64,000 nucleotides of DNA from Varroa destructor (GCF_002443255.2 NW_019211454.1:67409282-67473281); one strand, 5' to 3'. Positions 46,333-57,653 are shown, numbered from the stretch's first letter. The notes: generated by a model from the letters alone, not told the origin. Numbers and translations: made by a program.

Positions 46333-47442
46333 TGACTTTCCCGTCGGCATTCTTGGCCTGGGCCCTGTTTAGTGAGACAGTGCCTAGGTTCAACGGAGGT
46401 AGCAGGTTTCCGCCACCTGCTTTTTCCGGCACGTCTTTGGGAGCCTGTGCGCGAGCGCTGGCCGCGCCGCGCGACGAGCTGTTGGTCTGCTCGGAACGGG
46501 TTGTGGCTGATGCTTGCGCGCCTTCGCCCCTTGAGGCGACGGCGTCCCCAGACGGCGACACCCTGCCCGAGCCAAGTGACCCCCCCCAGCCGTTGTCCGG
46601 CCGCCCCCGCCTGCCGTCTGTCTCTTGTGCCGACGTCGACGCCGAGGCCGAAGTGAGCGCCGACGCCGAGACGTCGGACAACGATAATAGCGTCAGCGAT
46701 ATTAGCAGCAGCATTAAAGAAACAACGCAAAAGGAGTCGATTCCGACAGCATCAACATCACCAGCACTACAACAACCATCGATTAGCAATTTGCCGACCT
46801 CGAAAAACGCAACTGTTTCTCTTTGGGTCTCTTCTGCTGAAGAATTGTCTACCGTTACTAAGTCTACGGCGGCCGCTGCAACCGTTAAAGAGCCGCTACC
46901 GCAGCAGCGGCAGCAACAGTTAGAAAACGAAGAGCACAAAATCCAAAATCGAAGTCAACAGAATCTGGAAGCTCTGCAGAGTCAGAGTCAATCTCGGCCT
47001 CGGTCGCAATCACCATCACCGCAGCAACAACCAAAGATGGTCGTGCAACTTCAGGGGCTGCTGCCGGCCGAACAAAATCCAATTGTGCCGACAACACGCC
47101 GCAGGCCACGCAAGAGGCCGCCGCGCTCCTGTCGACTTGTCGTCGACGGCGAAGAAGACGAACAGCAGCAGTGTGCGGCGAGAAACAATAACAATACTAG
47201 CGCCAACAACAATAATACTAATACCAATGACTCCGTACAGAGTACCCACGCCGGTCTTGAGCATGAGACAGCGGGAAAACCCGCTGACGCCGAAGAAAGC
47301 GTTGAGGATCAGCAACTGCACCACGCCGGCGGAGTCGGGGGTGCAGCGGGTGGACACAATCAACCCCCCGTAGGAGGACATCATCAACATGGACAGCCTC
47401 TTTTCGTTGACGGAGCCGAAGTTTCACCTAAGAGAAACAAAT
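46333..47442 (+). CDS. long coding exon, disordered Ser/Gln/Asn-rich protein
   Basis: By far the longest open stretch in the window: 370 codons from an in-frame stop at 46329 to a consensus donor (ACAAAT|GTAAGTTC). At three stops in 64 codons, about 1e-4 such frames would be expected by chance, though local GC richness raises this. Reading from 46332, residues about 78-130 are Pro- then Asp/Ser-rich (AETSDNDNSVSDISSSI). Residues 190-235 are Gln/Ser-rich, 256-265 form a basic AT-hook-like patch (RRRPRKRPPR), 272-280 are acidic then poly-Q, 285-300 are Asn/Thr-rich and 333-354 are Gly/His-rich. No folded domain is visible. The only ATG inside is late (47037), so it is probably an internal exon. 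AG at 46331-46332 fits phase 1, and AG at 46371-46372 is an alternative acceptor (phase 2). Exit is phase 1. The low-complexity make-up suggests a nuclear regulatory protein, which is inference. Confidence 0.6.
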
Positions 47443-48180
47443 GTAAGTTCGACTAAGCGTAAGGATAGCGTAGAAATGATACGATAGACGAAAAAACCTA
47501 TCACAACGTTCTTTCTTGCCGTGCCCGTTATTTGCGTAAATATAATTATAGTGCGACGTATGCAATAGCAAATATATTCTTCCCGTATCGAGGCATTGGT
47601 GACAACAACAACAGCAACAACAACCGTTAATTGAGATTAGATGGACACTCCAAAGACATCAGAGGCAGAAATCGAAATTAGACCGCACAATGCCCTAAGT
47701 GGACTAGTTTCGCCATAAAAAAAATAACATTCGAAAATGTTTTACTTTTGCTAATAGTAATGATCGCACGTGATTTGTGGGTCTCCGCAAACCTCGATAA
47801 CCCATTTTGTGGGTCAAGCGACATAGGAGGATGACATTCATAATGGGTTGGTAGTGTAATATATATACTATAAAAGCATATTTTTGATTTGATCGATGCG
47901 TTAATGTTCAAAGTACATGTTTTTAAGAACTGTGACAAATAGCATCTATCAATTGAAACTCTAGTACCTAAATGGGGCTTAGTGTCTCAGATCCTCGTCA
48001 TTGACAATTCAAATTATCATAATTAGATCCTGGTATTCCTATTGCGACATAGGCCCATATATGTGGTTCACGTCAGCGTGTGGGTCGCCCATCACAAATT
48101 CTATTCTGATTGTGCAAGATTTCTATATTCACTGAACTTCGTAAACGTTACAAAAAATCCATGTATTTTTTTCATTTCAG

Positions 48181-48203
48181 CACACAAGTCGCCTTTGATA
48201 TAG
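48181..48203 (+). CDS. possible short terminal exon
   Basis: A superb acceptor (TTTTTTTCATTTCAG) ends at 48180. All three frames close within about 32 nt, so this is a last coding exon or a 3' UTR exon. Joined to the long exon in phase 1, it reads SHKSPLI and ends at TAG (48201-48203). Intron 47443-48180 would be 738 nt. AATAAA follows at 48210. The join is inferred from phase only. Confidence 0.25.
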
Positions 48204-48209
48204 TGGCCG

Positions 48210-48215
48210 AATAAA
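48210..48215 (+). terminator. candidate polyadenylation signal AATAAA
   Basis: A canonical AATAAA hexamer lies 7 bp after the proposed stop codon. It would imply a very short 3' UTR, so it could be coincidental in AT-rich DNA. Confidence 0.25.
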
Positions 48216-48741
48216 AAGTGGATGGCTAGATACTTCCAACCCAATCATATCGCCCCTGACGGCACCCAGAATTTTTGTTCCTTTGAAACTTTTTAAAACT
48301 AATGGTATTCAAAAAAAGTAAGGAGAGCGCACGCTATGAAACTTTGTTCTCTTTTGTTTTCACTGCGTAATGTCGTCCTCTAACACATACATATCCACAA
48401 GTAAATGTACACAACGGGGTAGCACAGTATTTAACTCTTTTTGGGTGGTTTGTTTGCCGACTCATGTTATATTTATCGTGCGCTAGTATTGGCAAATGTC
48501 TGCGTAGTCTAGATATGTATATGACCGCTTAGAGTATGTGGCCGAATTTATGTCGTGGAGTTCGTCTATGTGACTGTCCCGTCGAGGGTGTCTCTTCCTT
48601 TGGGTACCGTTTAGTTCGACCATCTTTCTAGCTACGTGTACTGGCACCACTAGGGTACAGGCACAGGAACCATCTGTCTGCCACCGCTAGCGTTGGCCTG
48701 CCGAGTTGCCAGTAGCTCGGCTGGCTCAGCGCGTCACAACG

Positions 48742-48970
48742 ATGAGTTTTCCCCTGCTGCTGCTCCTCGAACAGAGCGCGGCCGCTGCGACCGCACTGGC
48801 AGTCGTCGTGCCCACTTCGAGTCTTCGTTGTGGCGGCAACGCCGGTGGTTATGGCCGTGTACCTTCATCGTTCATTGGCTCGTTCGTTACTGCTGCTGTG
48901 TGCTGGCGAACTATGCCGATCTATGCGCGGCGTGTGCATGGGCCTGCGGCAGCGGTGCCATCACTCCAGC
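48742..48970 (+). CDS. candidate first exon with signal-like N-terminus
   Basis: ATG at 48742 (CAACGATGAG context) starts a frame with a hydrophobic beginning (MSFPLLLLLEQSAAAATALA), then VVVPTSSLRCGGNAGG, and stays open to a donor (CTCCAGC|GTAAGCAG) at 48970, phase 1. A hydrophobic N-terminus plus ATG plus donor is the pattern of a first exon of a secreted or membrane protein. The frame is open upstream too, and the region is GC- and CTG-rich, which promotes open Leu/Ala frames, so the signal-like look may be compositional. Confidence 0.25.
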
Positions 48971-51900
48971 GTAAGCAGCTCTTTTTTGCCTTAGCTTCTA
49001 CGAGTTATAACAGTTATATCTGTTCGCCTGGGTGCCTGACGGTCTGGCTGCTGCTGCAAGCAGCCTCTGTCTGTGCCATGCCACTATGTCGCTCAGTCGC
49101 CCAGCCGCCTAACTCAAGCCCAGCCAAGCAGTAGCAGGGCCATCCATCAATCATTCATTGGAGCCAATTTGACGTTGATGTATTCCTACAGCTTCGGCTG
49201 ATCTTCTCTTCCCTGTTCTCTTCTCTCATAGCGGACGAAAAAGGGAGCTTAAAGAGAGAACGGGGGAGAGGGAGTGCGAAGCAAGCGCGCGGTTGCACCA
49301 ACAGCAGTACCGCTCGGCGGTCGAGAATCGAAAGCTGCCCCGCTTTCTCCGTTGGCGTCGTCATCGGTCGCTCTCGTCGTTAAAAGCCCGTCGCTCCATT
49401 TTCGTCCCTTTCCTGCCAGAAAGATGGTGGCCCCCGTGGCCCACAAGGAAACAGCGGTCCGGGAAATGGCCTAGCCTCCCGGACCCGTTTAAACCGTTTA
49501 TATCCGACTTGCAGCAGCGGCGGTGGTTCCATCCACCGTACACGGCCGTCGCGATCTTGGCACTGAGTCGTTGTTCAGAATGGCTTAGGAATGGAACCGC
49601 CGACTCAGGCGACGTTCGAATTTGCTGCGGTGGTAGCTACTGAAGTGCTTGAAGCGGAAACTGGCGAAGCTTGAGTACTGCCGGCAGCTACTTTTTACGA
49701 ATAAAACCTAGTATGCTGTAGTAGTTACTGGTTCTAGCTTCTCTGCAGCTCGCTTCTTTCTACTAGCTTTATCTCGTATTCATGTACGGTGATGTACTTT
49801 GATGCGACAATGTAGACGATGTCGTCGCGAATGGCACCTAAGGACGACCACGGTGAAAAAAGCTAAAGGGTCCGAAAAAGGCCGCTCTGTGCTGTTTCTG
49901 CATTTTACGATGAATAATGTTAGGCAGCAGCAAAGCTATGGGGGCAAGGACTTTCTCTGTCCGACAGCGGTGCCAATAGTGACGCGTTGTAAGGTGATAC
50001 AAGAGCCCTCCCTGATGGTGATGGTTAGCTCTTACCTTTAACCTAATGATGATGAAAGCGTACTGCAGATCAACCCTTTCCTCTCTTAGAGCTCGTTTTG
50101 TGATTCCGTCGTCTGATACGCATATGCGATATTTAGACATTTTTTCGACAGGATACCAAAATACAAAATTATACAGTATTACCATTATGTTTATAGGAAA
50201 TATAAATTAGTTCTATAACGAAGCTAATTTAAAGTATGGTATTCGGCAAGCGTATTTATCGAAATGAAGTCACACATATTGTTTAGACAACGTACGCTCT
50301 ACAGATTCCTACAGAATACATACAGGTAATGGCATTTTTTTTTCGTAGGTGTAAATTCAGTCGATAGGTTTGACACTTATTCACGAGCATTGCATCTACT
50401 GCTGCTAAAGCGTTGAATGTGTGCATCATACATACATACATACTTGTGAGTACAGTGATGCCGGTACCCCTGCAGGTTCGGCGGTATCAGTCCGCCGATC
50501 TGGGTTGTCGCACTTACCTCGTTCGTTCTTATAGAGAAGGAAAAACCGACCACCAGTTGTCACAGCCTGTATGTGTTATAAGCGTATCTTTTGTGGCTTC
50601 AGTTGCGGTTTTAGCTGCTGTTGTTGTCCGGCTAGCGCTCGTGCATGTGGTACAGCCGATGGGTTGCTGAGATGTCGTCGTGCCATATCGGCCGGGCAGC
50701 AGTACACCATTCACACACGCGGCCTTATACACAGACAAACAAACAGACAGCCACAGACGGAACGAATGAATCCCTTCACCGGCATCGACATGAGACGATG
50801 GCCATCTACTATACCATTGCCGCGCGATGGTCTTTCGTTCGCTGGGTTTTTCTCATCCTCTTTTTCACTATCGCCCTGCTTCCTCCATCTGCCTCTCTCA
50901 TTCGTTTCATCCCTGTTCAGTGTATACTCTGTATCTATGTGTGTGCGTGAGTGTACGGTAACCATGTACAACAAGCATGTGGCATGTGGTGTGGTACTCT
51001 CACTGTTGCGAGATGCCGCTGCTGCGGTCTCTGTGTTCTATTTCTTCTCTTGATGGGCGGGTGACTATGTGTGGCCGTTCTACCACTGTTATATAGAGTT
51101 TGCTATCCCTACAGTTTGTGTATATCTGACGGCACCAACATCAGCAGCCCGGCTGGCTGGCTACCGCCTGCTGTTGCTGCCACCAGGCAGGTTTCTCGAC
51201 CGACTACAAGCCATGCTCCGAGGCCGTTTGCCATCGAGTAGTCTTTTGCTTCGTTCTCTCTCTCTCTCTCTCCCCCATGCTCATTCCGGTTCTCTCACTC
51301 GCGCGCGCTTCGCCATCGGCAGGCCATCGGTGTCCATCAGTCATCTCGTGGCAGTGATGAATCCTCCTTCCAGCCGCTCACCACTCACTCAGACCCAGTC
51401 GCTGCTACTGCAGCTGCTGCCGCCGCCGGGTCCATTCCTCGTCGTCGCTCTTCTCCCCCTCCTCCTCGTCCGTATCTCTTTCTATTTTTGTTTCTCCCCC
51501 GATCACTCTCTCGCTCTCCTACTAGGATCTGCCTATTTCGTACCTCCTCCTACTACAACTACTACTTTTACTGCCTCCGATCTGGTCGCTGCTGCCGCCT
51601 AGGCACTACCGTATCAAGCGTCATCTCAGTATCAAAGCAGAGGCTACATCATGAGCACGACTCACTCACTCTGGCACTTCTCATCCGACGCAAATATCAA
51701 GCCTATATGCTGGTCACTCTCTGCGGCCAATACCGCAACATTGCCGACGATTCGGTACCGATTCGCCGTTGAGCAGTGAGTGCCGTTATTGTCACGATCA
51801 CATTATCGAGAAGCATAATAACGTCGTCGGATAAGGGCAGAATGGCTGTTCTAAAAACGAATGGCCGGCCGCCATGACTGCGAGCGGCACAAATGGTTAC

Positions 51901-52677
51901 AAACATCTTCGTGACAGCAGCCTGCATTTCCTTTATCAAGTCATAGCAAGCGGCATAAGCTTTTATGAATCAAAAGTACATATATATATATATCTCACAC
52001 CCGTTGTTAATTTTCGGTAGACAATTGAACGCCATATATTTGCGAAGTGTCTACCTTTTGATTAATAGACTTCTGAAATCGTCTCCAGATTTTTATATCG
52101 AAAAACCCCTCTTTCTCGAAAATGGAAAATTTTTACGCCTAAGCTTCTCTAAAAATGCACAGTCGCTCAGAGTGTAGGCAGGCAAGAGTGTGGTGTTTGT
52201 TAAGTGATATACTAAAATCGGAGTGACCCCGTGATTTAAAGACTCGAGAATGACTTCCTAACTATTAGGGCACAATTTACATGTGTTGACCCTTGCTGTG
52301 TCCTGCGAATGGGAGTCCTGGGACATCAAAGGACTGAAACGGAATTGTATGTATCTTCGAAGCTTATTCGGTGGGAAAATTCGACGTCAAACCGTTTCCC
52401 CACAGCGGGGTTTGCCTCTCGCCCGCTCTTTTCCCTTCTTGCGATCCGTTAAACGGGTACACCCATCACACATCTTTCCCCAAGCCTTTCCACTTGTCTC
52501 TTTCGTCTTTTGGCCACTGGCCTCTGTTATCCAAAATCCGGTTGCTTTTCCTTCGTTAATGTTTTCCAGCCGGATCCTACAGGCTGCCTTGCTAGAGGAG
52601 ATAACGGTGTTGAAAGGCCAGTCAGATTCGCAGCCTTTGCTGTGAGCAAAGGCTTTTACACTGACGAAATACGCTGG
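48971..52677. other. no supported gene; pyrimidine-rich frames
   Basis: Open frames of 160 and 177 codons on + (50571-51053, 51069-51602) contain long Leu/Ser/Pro runs produced by CT-rich and triplet-rich DNA. Their lengths are near chance expectation. (CATA)n lies at about 50428-50443 and (CT)n at about 51255-51270. 51940-52250 is AT-rich. Confidence 0.35.
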
Positions 52678-52858
52678 CTAGGGTGAAGACGAGGGACGGC
52701 GGCTGCGGCCGATGAAAACAGAAGGCAACACTGGAGAAAACCTGCGCGCATGGATTTTCTCATCACTGGGTATCTGAGGGGTCTCTTCAATTGAGACAGG
52801 GGCATACGTTTCTGTCAAGCGTTTAAAAAAGCCGTGATTGAAAAACGAAGTAGGCCTT
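52678..52858 (-). CDS. candidate terminal exon, - strand alternative
   Basis: On the - strand the acceptor (AACTTACCCAGCTTTCAG) ends at 52859. Phase 2 entry reads RPTSFFNHGFFKRLTETYAP, then VSIEETPQIPSDEKIHARRF, ending in an Arg/Ser-rich tail and TAG at 52678. The composition is protein-like. It conflicts with the + strand exon 52800-52869, whose donor is the complement of this acceptor region. At most one is likely to be real. No family recognised. Confidence 0.23.
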
Positions 52859-52869
52859 CTGAAAGCTGG
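52800..52869 (+). CDS. candidate internal exon, + strand alternative
   Basis: An acceptor (TCTCTTCAATTGAGACAG) ends at 52799 and a strong donor (AGCTGG|GTAAGT) follows 52869. Phase 2 entry gives GIRFCQAFKKAVIEKRSRPS, then ESW, exiting in phase 0. The lysine/arginine-rich peptide would form a basic helix. The other + frame relative to this acceptor (phase 0) closes early. It competes with the - strand candidate covering the same bases. Confidence 0.25.
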
Positions 52870-53459
52870 GTAAGTTTTGGGTCCTTCGTCTTTTACCACA
52901 CGTCATTCTGAGTGAAGTTCATGATCGTCATGTTTGGTTTCTCTCTGCTTTTCGCGCACCAATCCTCTCAACGCAGCCGACACCGCCGCTCATTCTCTTC
53001 GGTACTCGTACCCCTAGTGGCATAGTCTCTGTTGGTTTCGTCGTCATCGTTAGAATGGAGAGTAATCAATCAGGGTGATCTGTGACGGCGATCGGTGATC
53101 AATTGTGATATTGACTCTCCATTCAGCGCTCCTCGCGGGCACTACTACCATTGCCAGCAGCAAACCCAACAGCAGCAGCAGCATCACCATGACTACAACG
53201 ACTGCTCGTTCGTCCGCCTGTCTTAACTGACGGACGGATATCCACTATGCCTATCCATCCCTCGACCGAATAGGGTCCAATGTAGGTTGCCAGGCGTATC
53301 AATACGTGCGTTCGCTCAACAGACACCCGATCAACCTGCCCTATCGGCCCTATCTCACTGTTTAGCTGCTTTACCAAGCAAGTAAGTCTAACTACAGGCG
53401 GGCAAGCGGCTGGCTGTATGGGAAACAGGCGGACAAGCCGATCCGTGATGGCTATCTAG

Positions 53460-53470
53460 CAACAACAACA

Positions 53471-53505
<35 letters not shown>

Positions 53506-53507
53506 AA
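53460..53507. repeat. (CAA)n(CAG)8(CAA)n trinucleotide repeat
   Basis: A run of CAA and CAG triplets, eight pure CAG units in the middle. On the + strand it would read poly-Gln but stops lie close on both sides. On the - strand it gives poly-Leu. It appears non-coding. Confidence 0.95.
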
Positions 53508-53515
53508 TAGCGGCA

Positions 53516-55200
53516 GATCTAGAAAAAGTCCAGGAAGTAAGAATAACGATAGTAGCGCCAAAGGCTGTCGAGGCGTTAAGGCAAACAGGCCACCGCATAA
53601 TATTTTTAGCCTAATCGTCGGCAGCTGCGACATATCTTAGTGGAGGACTAAAACAACAGGATCTTGTCCACACTCATAAGTGGCCTGAAGTGGAAACGGA
53701 AATAGAGCGATTTCTGTTTATAAAATCTAATATTGGAAAGTGGACGTCTATAAATGATGTAACAGTATCACGTATTGTTGTAGCAGTCATCAAAAATAGG
53801 GAAAGCGACAACTGCTACTGTAATAGATATGACGGGAAAGCAGCAAGCGGAAGATCGGTCTAGCATCGCCTTTGTCATCGTCGATGGATCGATCGATTGG
53901 CACTGGCGACTGTTTCTACCGATGCCGCCGCTGCTGCTCAACTTTACCCCCAAAACACGTCCATTCCCTTACACTTCCCCCCGTCTTTGTCATCGTCGTG
54001 GTTGTTACTGTTGCTACTGCTATCCACCCTCGCTCCCTCTCCATTGCTGCTGCTATTGTTGTCCTGTGTCCTGAGCATTCTTCCGATTGAAGCAATGCCG
54101 CGACGCATACCTAAAAGACCACTCCACTCACCTCCCTAACACCTCAAACTATTGATTTATACAATGGCGTAGAAAAGGCGTGCAGTACCGCGCACCTAAT
54201 CGAGCAAGTTTGGCTAAACTGTTTTTTGTTTCAGTGGTATCTGTACTACCGATCATATAAATACGCTTCTACATATCAATATACATTTGTCCCCCTTCAC
54301 GTGGAGCATGCCTTCGACGTTACATGTTCAGGATAGCTGACGCCCGATGGTTACCCCCAGCGGTCGCTGTTGCTGCCGTCGGGTTGTTCGAATGCCCCGG
54401 GTTTATTTGTTATCACCAGCACTTGTGTGCGTTGGCAACACTCGATACGGCATGCCACGTCACTATTGACAAGCGCCACCACAGCCACGGTGACGGCGTC
54501 AGCGACCAACAACGATCTAAACAGAGATCGAGTTCAATTCAATTCAAGCCAACTGAAGTCAACTCTCAAATCCCCGTCGCTTCCGTTGCTACAGAGCCTT
54601 AAATAACAAATGCATTGAGAAATTGCCCTTAGTTCCCCTTTTGGAAATCGCTAGCTGGCCAGCTCGCCACTAGCTTAGACAACCTACCTACTAGCAGCCT
54701 GGGGTTCGAGCGATCTAATATATATCTCTCCCTTGTCCCTCTCCTAGTCAGCCACTTCAATTTTGTAGTTTCTTGCTATTTGTCTCTCCCCCAAATTTTT
54801 GTCTGTCTGTTTTTATGGAGGTGAGCGAAAAGGATCCCCCTCTTTTAATCGTCATGTAGCAGCGTCCTGGCGTCCAATAAATCTATACCACACCGTTGGA
54901 CTGTTCATGAACTATTTAATGATCTCATCGATTAGTTGAAGTGGTTTGACAATGTCACATTTATGCAAACGCGCGTGGGGCAGTAGACGTTTCATGCAGA
55001 GCTTAATTGATCTTCATCATTGATATTTTGCTGCTTCGTGTGCATTTGTTCAACCTTCATATACGAAGAATTAATAGATTATTATTCTTAACGGCTTTCG
55101 CCTTTGTATCATGTATAAATGCGTTTCAAAATACATTCCCATCATTCTATTGTAAATGGTAATATATGGCCCTAGCGGAATTCCAGCGACGCTTACTTAC
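53516..55200. other. no supported gene
   Basis: Triplet-rich GC stretches around 53,900-54,600 give open frames of up to 92 codons with no splice support. AT-rich DNA follows from 54,890. Confidence 0.4.
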
Positions 55201-55245
55201 GGGTGAACGCTTGTCCCACTTAGGCTCTGGCCGTGATCAGAGTCG
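55201..55245 (-). CDS. candidate 45-nt cassette exon
   Basis: On the - strand an acceptor (CTGATTGGCCAG) ends at 55246 and a strong donor (CACCC|GTAAGTAAG) follows 55201. The 45 nt are divisible by three. With phase 1 or 2 use the open frame reads DSDHGQSLSGTSVHP. The phase 0 frame is closed by TGA. The pyrimidine tract is weak. A symmetrical in-frame cassette is plausible but short. Confidence 0.2.
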
Positions 55246-55410
55246 CTGGCCAATCAGTGCACCGACTATTGAACCAAAATCACAGTAATGTCGTCGTCTT
55301 TACCGTCCGGCTGGCGCTAGCGTATCGTGTTTTGTTGTTTTTGTCTATGTTACAGTAGTTCAGTATCTACGTTCCAGCGTACGCAGTAGCTGTGGTAATC
55401 ATATGCTGCT

Positions 55411-55899
55411 ATGGCATTCGACTTCGATGGCGGCCACATTTTGGCCAATTTTTGGCAGAATGCTTTATCAAAGCTAACAATATGTCCCTGTCTAAGCGAT
55501 GACCGGGCAGCCGGCAGGGGACACGATTCATCAGTTGTAAGCGCTAGTGAAAGCCAGTTAGAGTCAGAGAAACGAACAAGCCCATATGGCTGCTCATATG
55601 AACGGAGCCTGCCGTGGTCTCACGGCTTTGTGAGAATGCTAACTACTGCCGGGCAGGGAGAAGGGGGGAGACTTTTGACGAATGGCTCTCGATTGCCGCT
55701 GCTGTTACTTTTCGCTACTTACCTACCTATCTATCCACTGCTTGTAATGTTACTGGTGCAGCGGTTTCCACTACTTCCACCGCTACGGTCTCTAACCTTT
55801 GTGAGGCCGCGCGCCTTACAACGGTATAGTTCGTGCGTACGTTCGTGCATGTGGATATATAGATACATATGCAATGTCGCACAGATTTATATTTTCTGA
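55411..55899 (+). CDS. ATG-started 162-codon frame, doubtful
   Basis: ATGGCATTCG at 55411 opens MAFDFDGGHILANFWQNALS and continues through a Ser/Glu-rich part (SVVSASESQLESEKR) to a Leu-rich end. About two frames of this length are expected by chance. A possible donor (CAGTT|GTAAGC) after about 43 codons would make it a first exon. No family recognised. Confidence 0.18.
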   Translation: MAFDFDGGHILANFWQNALSKLTICPCLSDDRAAGRGHDSSVVSASESQLESEKRTSPYGCSYERSLPWSHGFVRMLTTAGQGEGGRLLTNGSRLPLLLLFATYLPIYPLLVMLLVQRFPLLPPLRSLTFVRPRALQRYSSCVRSCMWIYRYICNVAQIYIF

Positions 55900-57649
55900 A
55901 GAATAGACCCTCAAACAGGAAGCAAAAAAGACGTGTTCGCAAATGATTGCACAAATAGCAGCAAATGTACATGATAGAGTATCTAGAGAAATGCAGAGAT
56001 TAAAGACGGCAAATAGTTCTACCTGTCTGTTTCTGTCGAAGAAGGTTAATGGGCAAGCATCGCGATGCCACTTAATCAACTCATCGGGTGCTGTACTTTC
56101 GGAAGGGTTGAGGGCTGACGCTGTTATGTAGGTTTGTTCCCATCAAACTAACGAGGCCTGCGTGCTTTTGTGTGTGGCTATTATTGCGCTAACTGGCATT
56201 TCTGCTCACTCCTGCGCAAAAAAAAAACGCACTTTGGTCAACACGATTCTATCACTTAAACTCTCTCACTCTCGTCCTCTTTGTCCTGTTTATTTTCTCT
56301 CTTCCTGGCGAAGAAAGTCAAAATGCTCGCCGAAGTTTCTAACTCTTTCGTGCCTAGCACTTCGCATCCATACTTCTGGCACGGTTGAAGTTTGCATGCT
56401 AGCTTCGCCCTCGTAGTGTCCGTCCCTAATGAGTTCACTTGAATTACCCTACGCTAGCTAAATGAGACTACGCTTTCTTTGGTGGCCAGAAGAAACACCG
56501 CATGCTCCAGAACAGCCGTAGTTTCATTGTGACCGTCCTGGTTATTGCGAGACGCCAGCGTTTACGAGGGCGAGAGAGACGTTTGGTTAGGTGCAAAAGT
56601 TGTGGAAGGCACCGGTTCTCCAGACCAAGCCTACAAACCTCATCGGGCTGTCGGAAAAACGGACCACGTTAGGTTCTTCGTGCCGATATGTTAACATTAT
56701 AGGAAAGACATGCAGTTTATGAGAGGTACTCCATCTTGACTCCCGCTGGCCGTGTGACAGAAATGAACCTCTTGGCTTCTAACGGGAACTTATACCGTCC
56801 GATTTATCTCGAAATAGACTGTTGAAAAACCAGTCGTCGTTGCTCAGCGATATTAACCCGATAGGATAGAACTCTTTGGCTATCCATTTCGATTTGATGT
56901 GCTCTCACTGTGACTGATTGTCTAATTGAGAAACAGAGCGCTCTGTCTGGACGAATCACATACTAGAAGATATATATACTGAACTTACGGCTATGTAGCA
57001 TTTCGCTATTTCATTCATACAAGAAGAACTATTATTAAATGTACTTGTTAATGTACTTCTAATTAATACTGAGCTCGGCCAATTATTAGCTCATTGGCAG
57101 ATAGATACAGCATTGTAGCAGATTTTTAAAAAACGGGCTCACTTATATCTTTAGTTAGCTCACTACTCGTCAACTTGCGCTAATTGTGGTCGTACTTCAG
57201 AGGTTTCGTTGAGAGTTGCATACAACCACAACGATGGCAGGCAGAGAATGAGAAAGCAGGGTGAGTGAGCCTCATGTCCTTCCTCTGTTTCGCGATAAGG
57301 CGATTAGGAAAAAGCGAAATTTACAACGAACTAGTAGTAACGAAAAACGAATTTCGAACAAGATAATGCAAATAAGCGGAAGCGAGCTTTAATGGGTCAA
57401 AATCCGTCGAACGCCACATAAGGGTTGTGACCCTGCTTAGCATCGGCCTCGTTGTATGGAAGATACACGCAGCCAAGCACAGTCAGACGCTAACATATGT
57501 GGATAGCGTCATTGCTGCAGGAGTGTCCATGCTCGCGTAAACATATCAACATAAAGGAAACAATTTATACTTTCTGACTTAGACGGATTTAGTGGATTGT
57601 GTAAAATTTATGATAGGAAAAACCTTGACAGGTGCCTTCTGGCAAGTGT

Positions 57650-57653
<4 letters not shown>
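55900..57653. other. no supported gene
   Basis: Mixed AT-rich DNA. Frames stay below 90 codons and none has good splice pairs. Confidence 0.45.

Noticed and set aside
46242..46730. 162-codon open frame on the minus strand
   Set aside because: Another shadow of the same exon.
46301..46939. 212-codon open frame on the minus strand
   Set aside because: It lies wholly opposite the 370-codon + strand exon and is its shadow, helped by high GC and few stops.
50571..51053. 160-codon ATG-started plus-strand frame
   Set aside because: Low-complexity Cys and Ser runs, no splice or promoter support, chance-level length.
51069..51602. 177-codon plus-strand frame
   Set aside because: Starts with GTG and is dominated by Leu/Ser/Pro from pyrimidine-rich simple sequence; about one such frame is expected by chance.
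54700..54730. GGGGTTCGAGCGATC, a B-box-like sequence
   Set aside because: No A-box or tRNA fold at the right distance, so not called as a tRNA or SINE.
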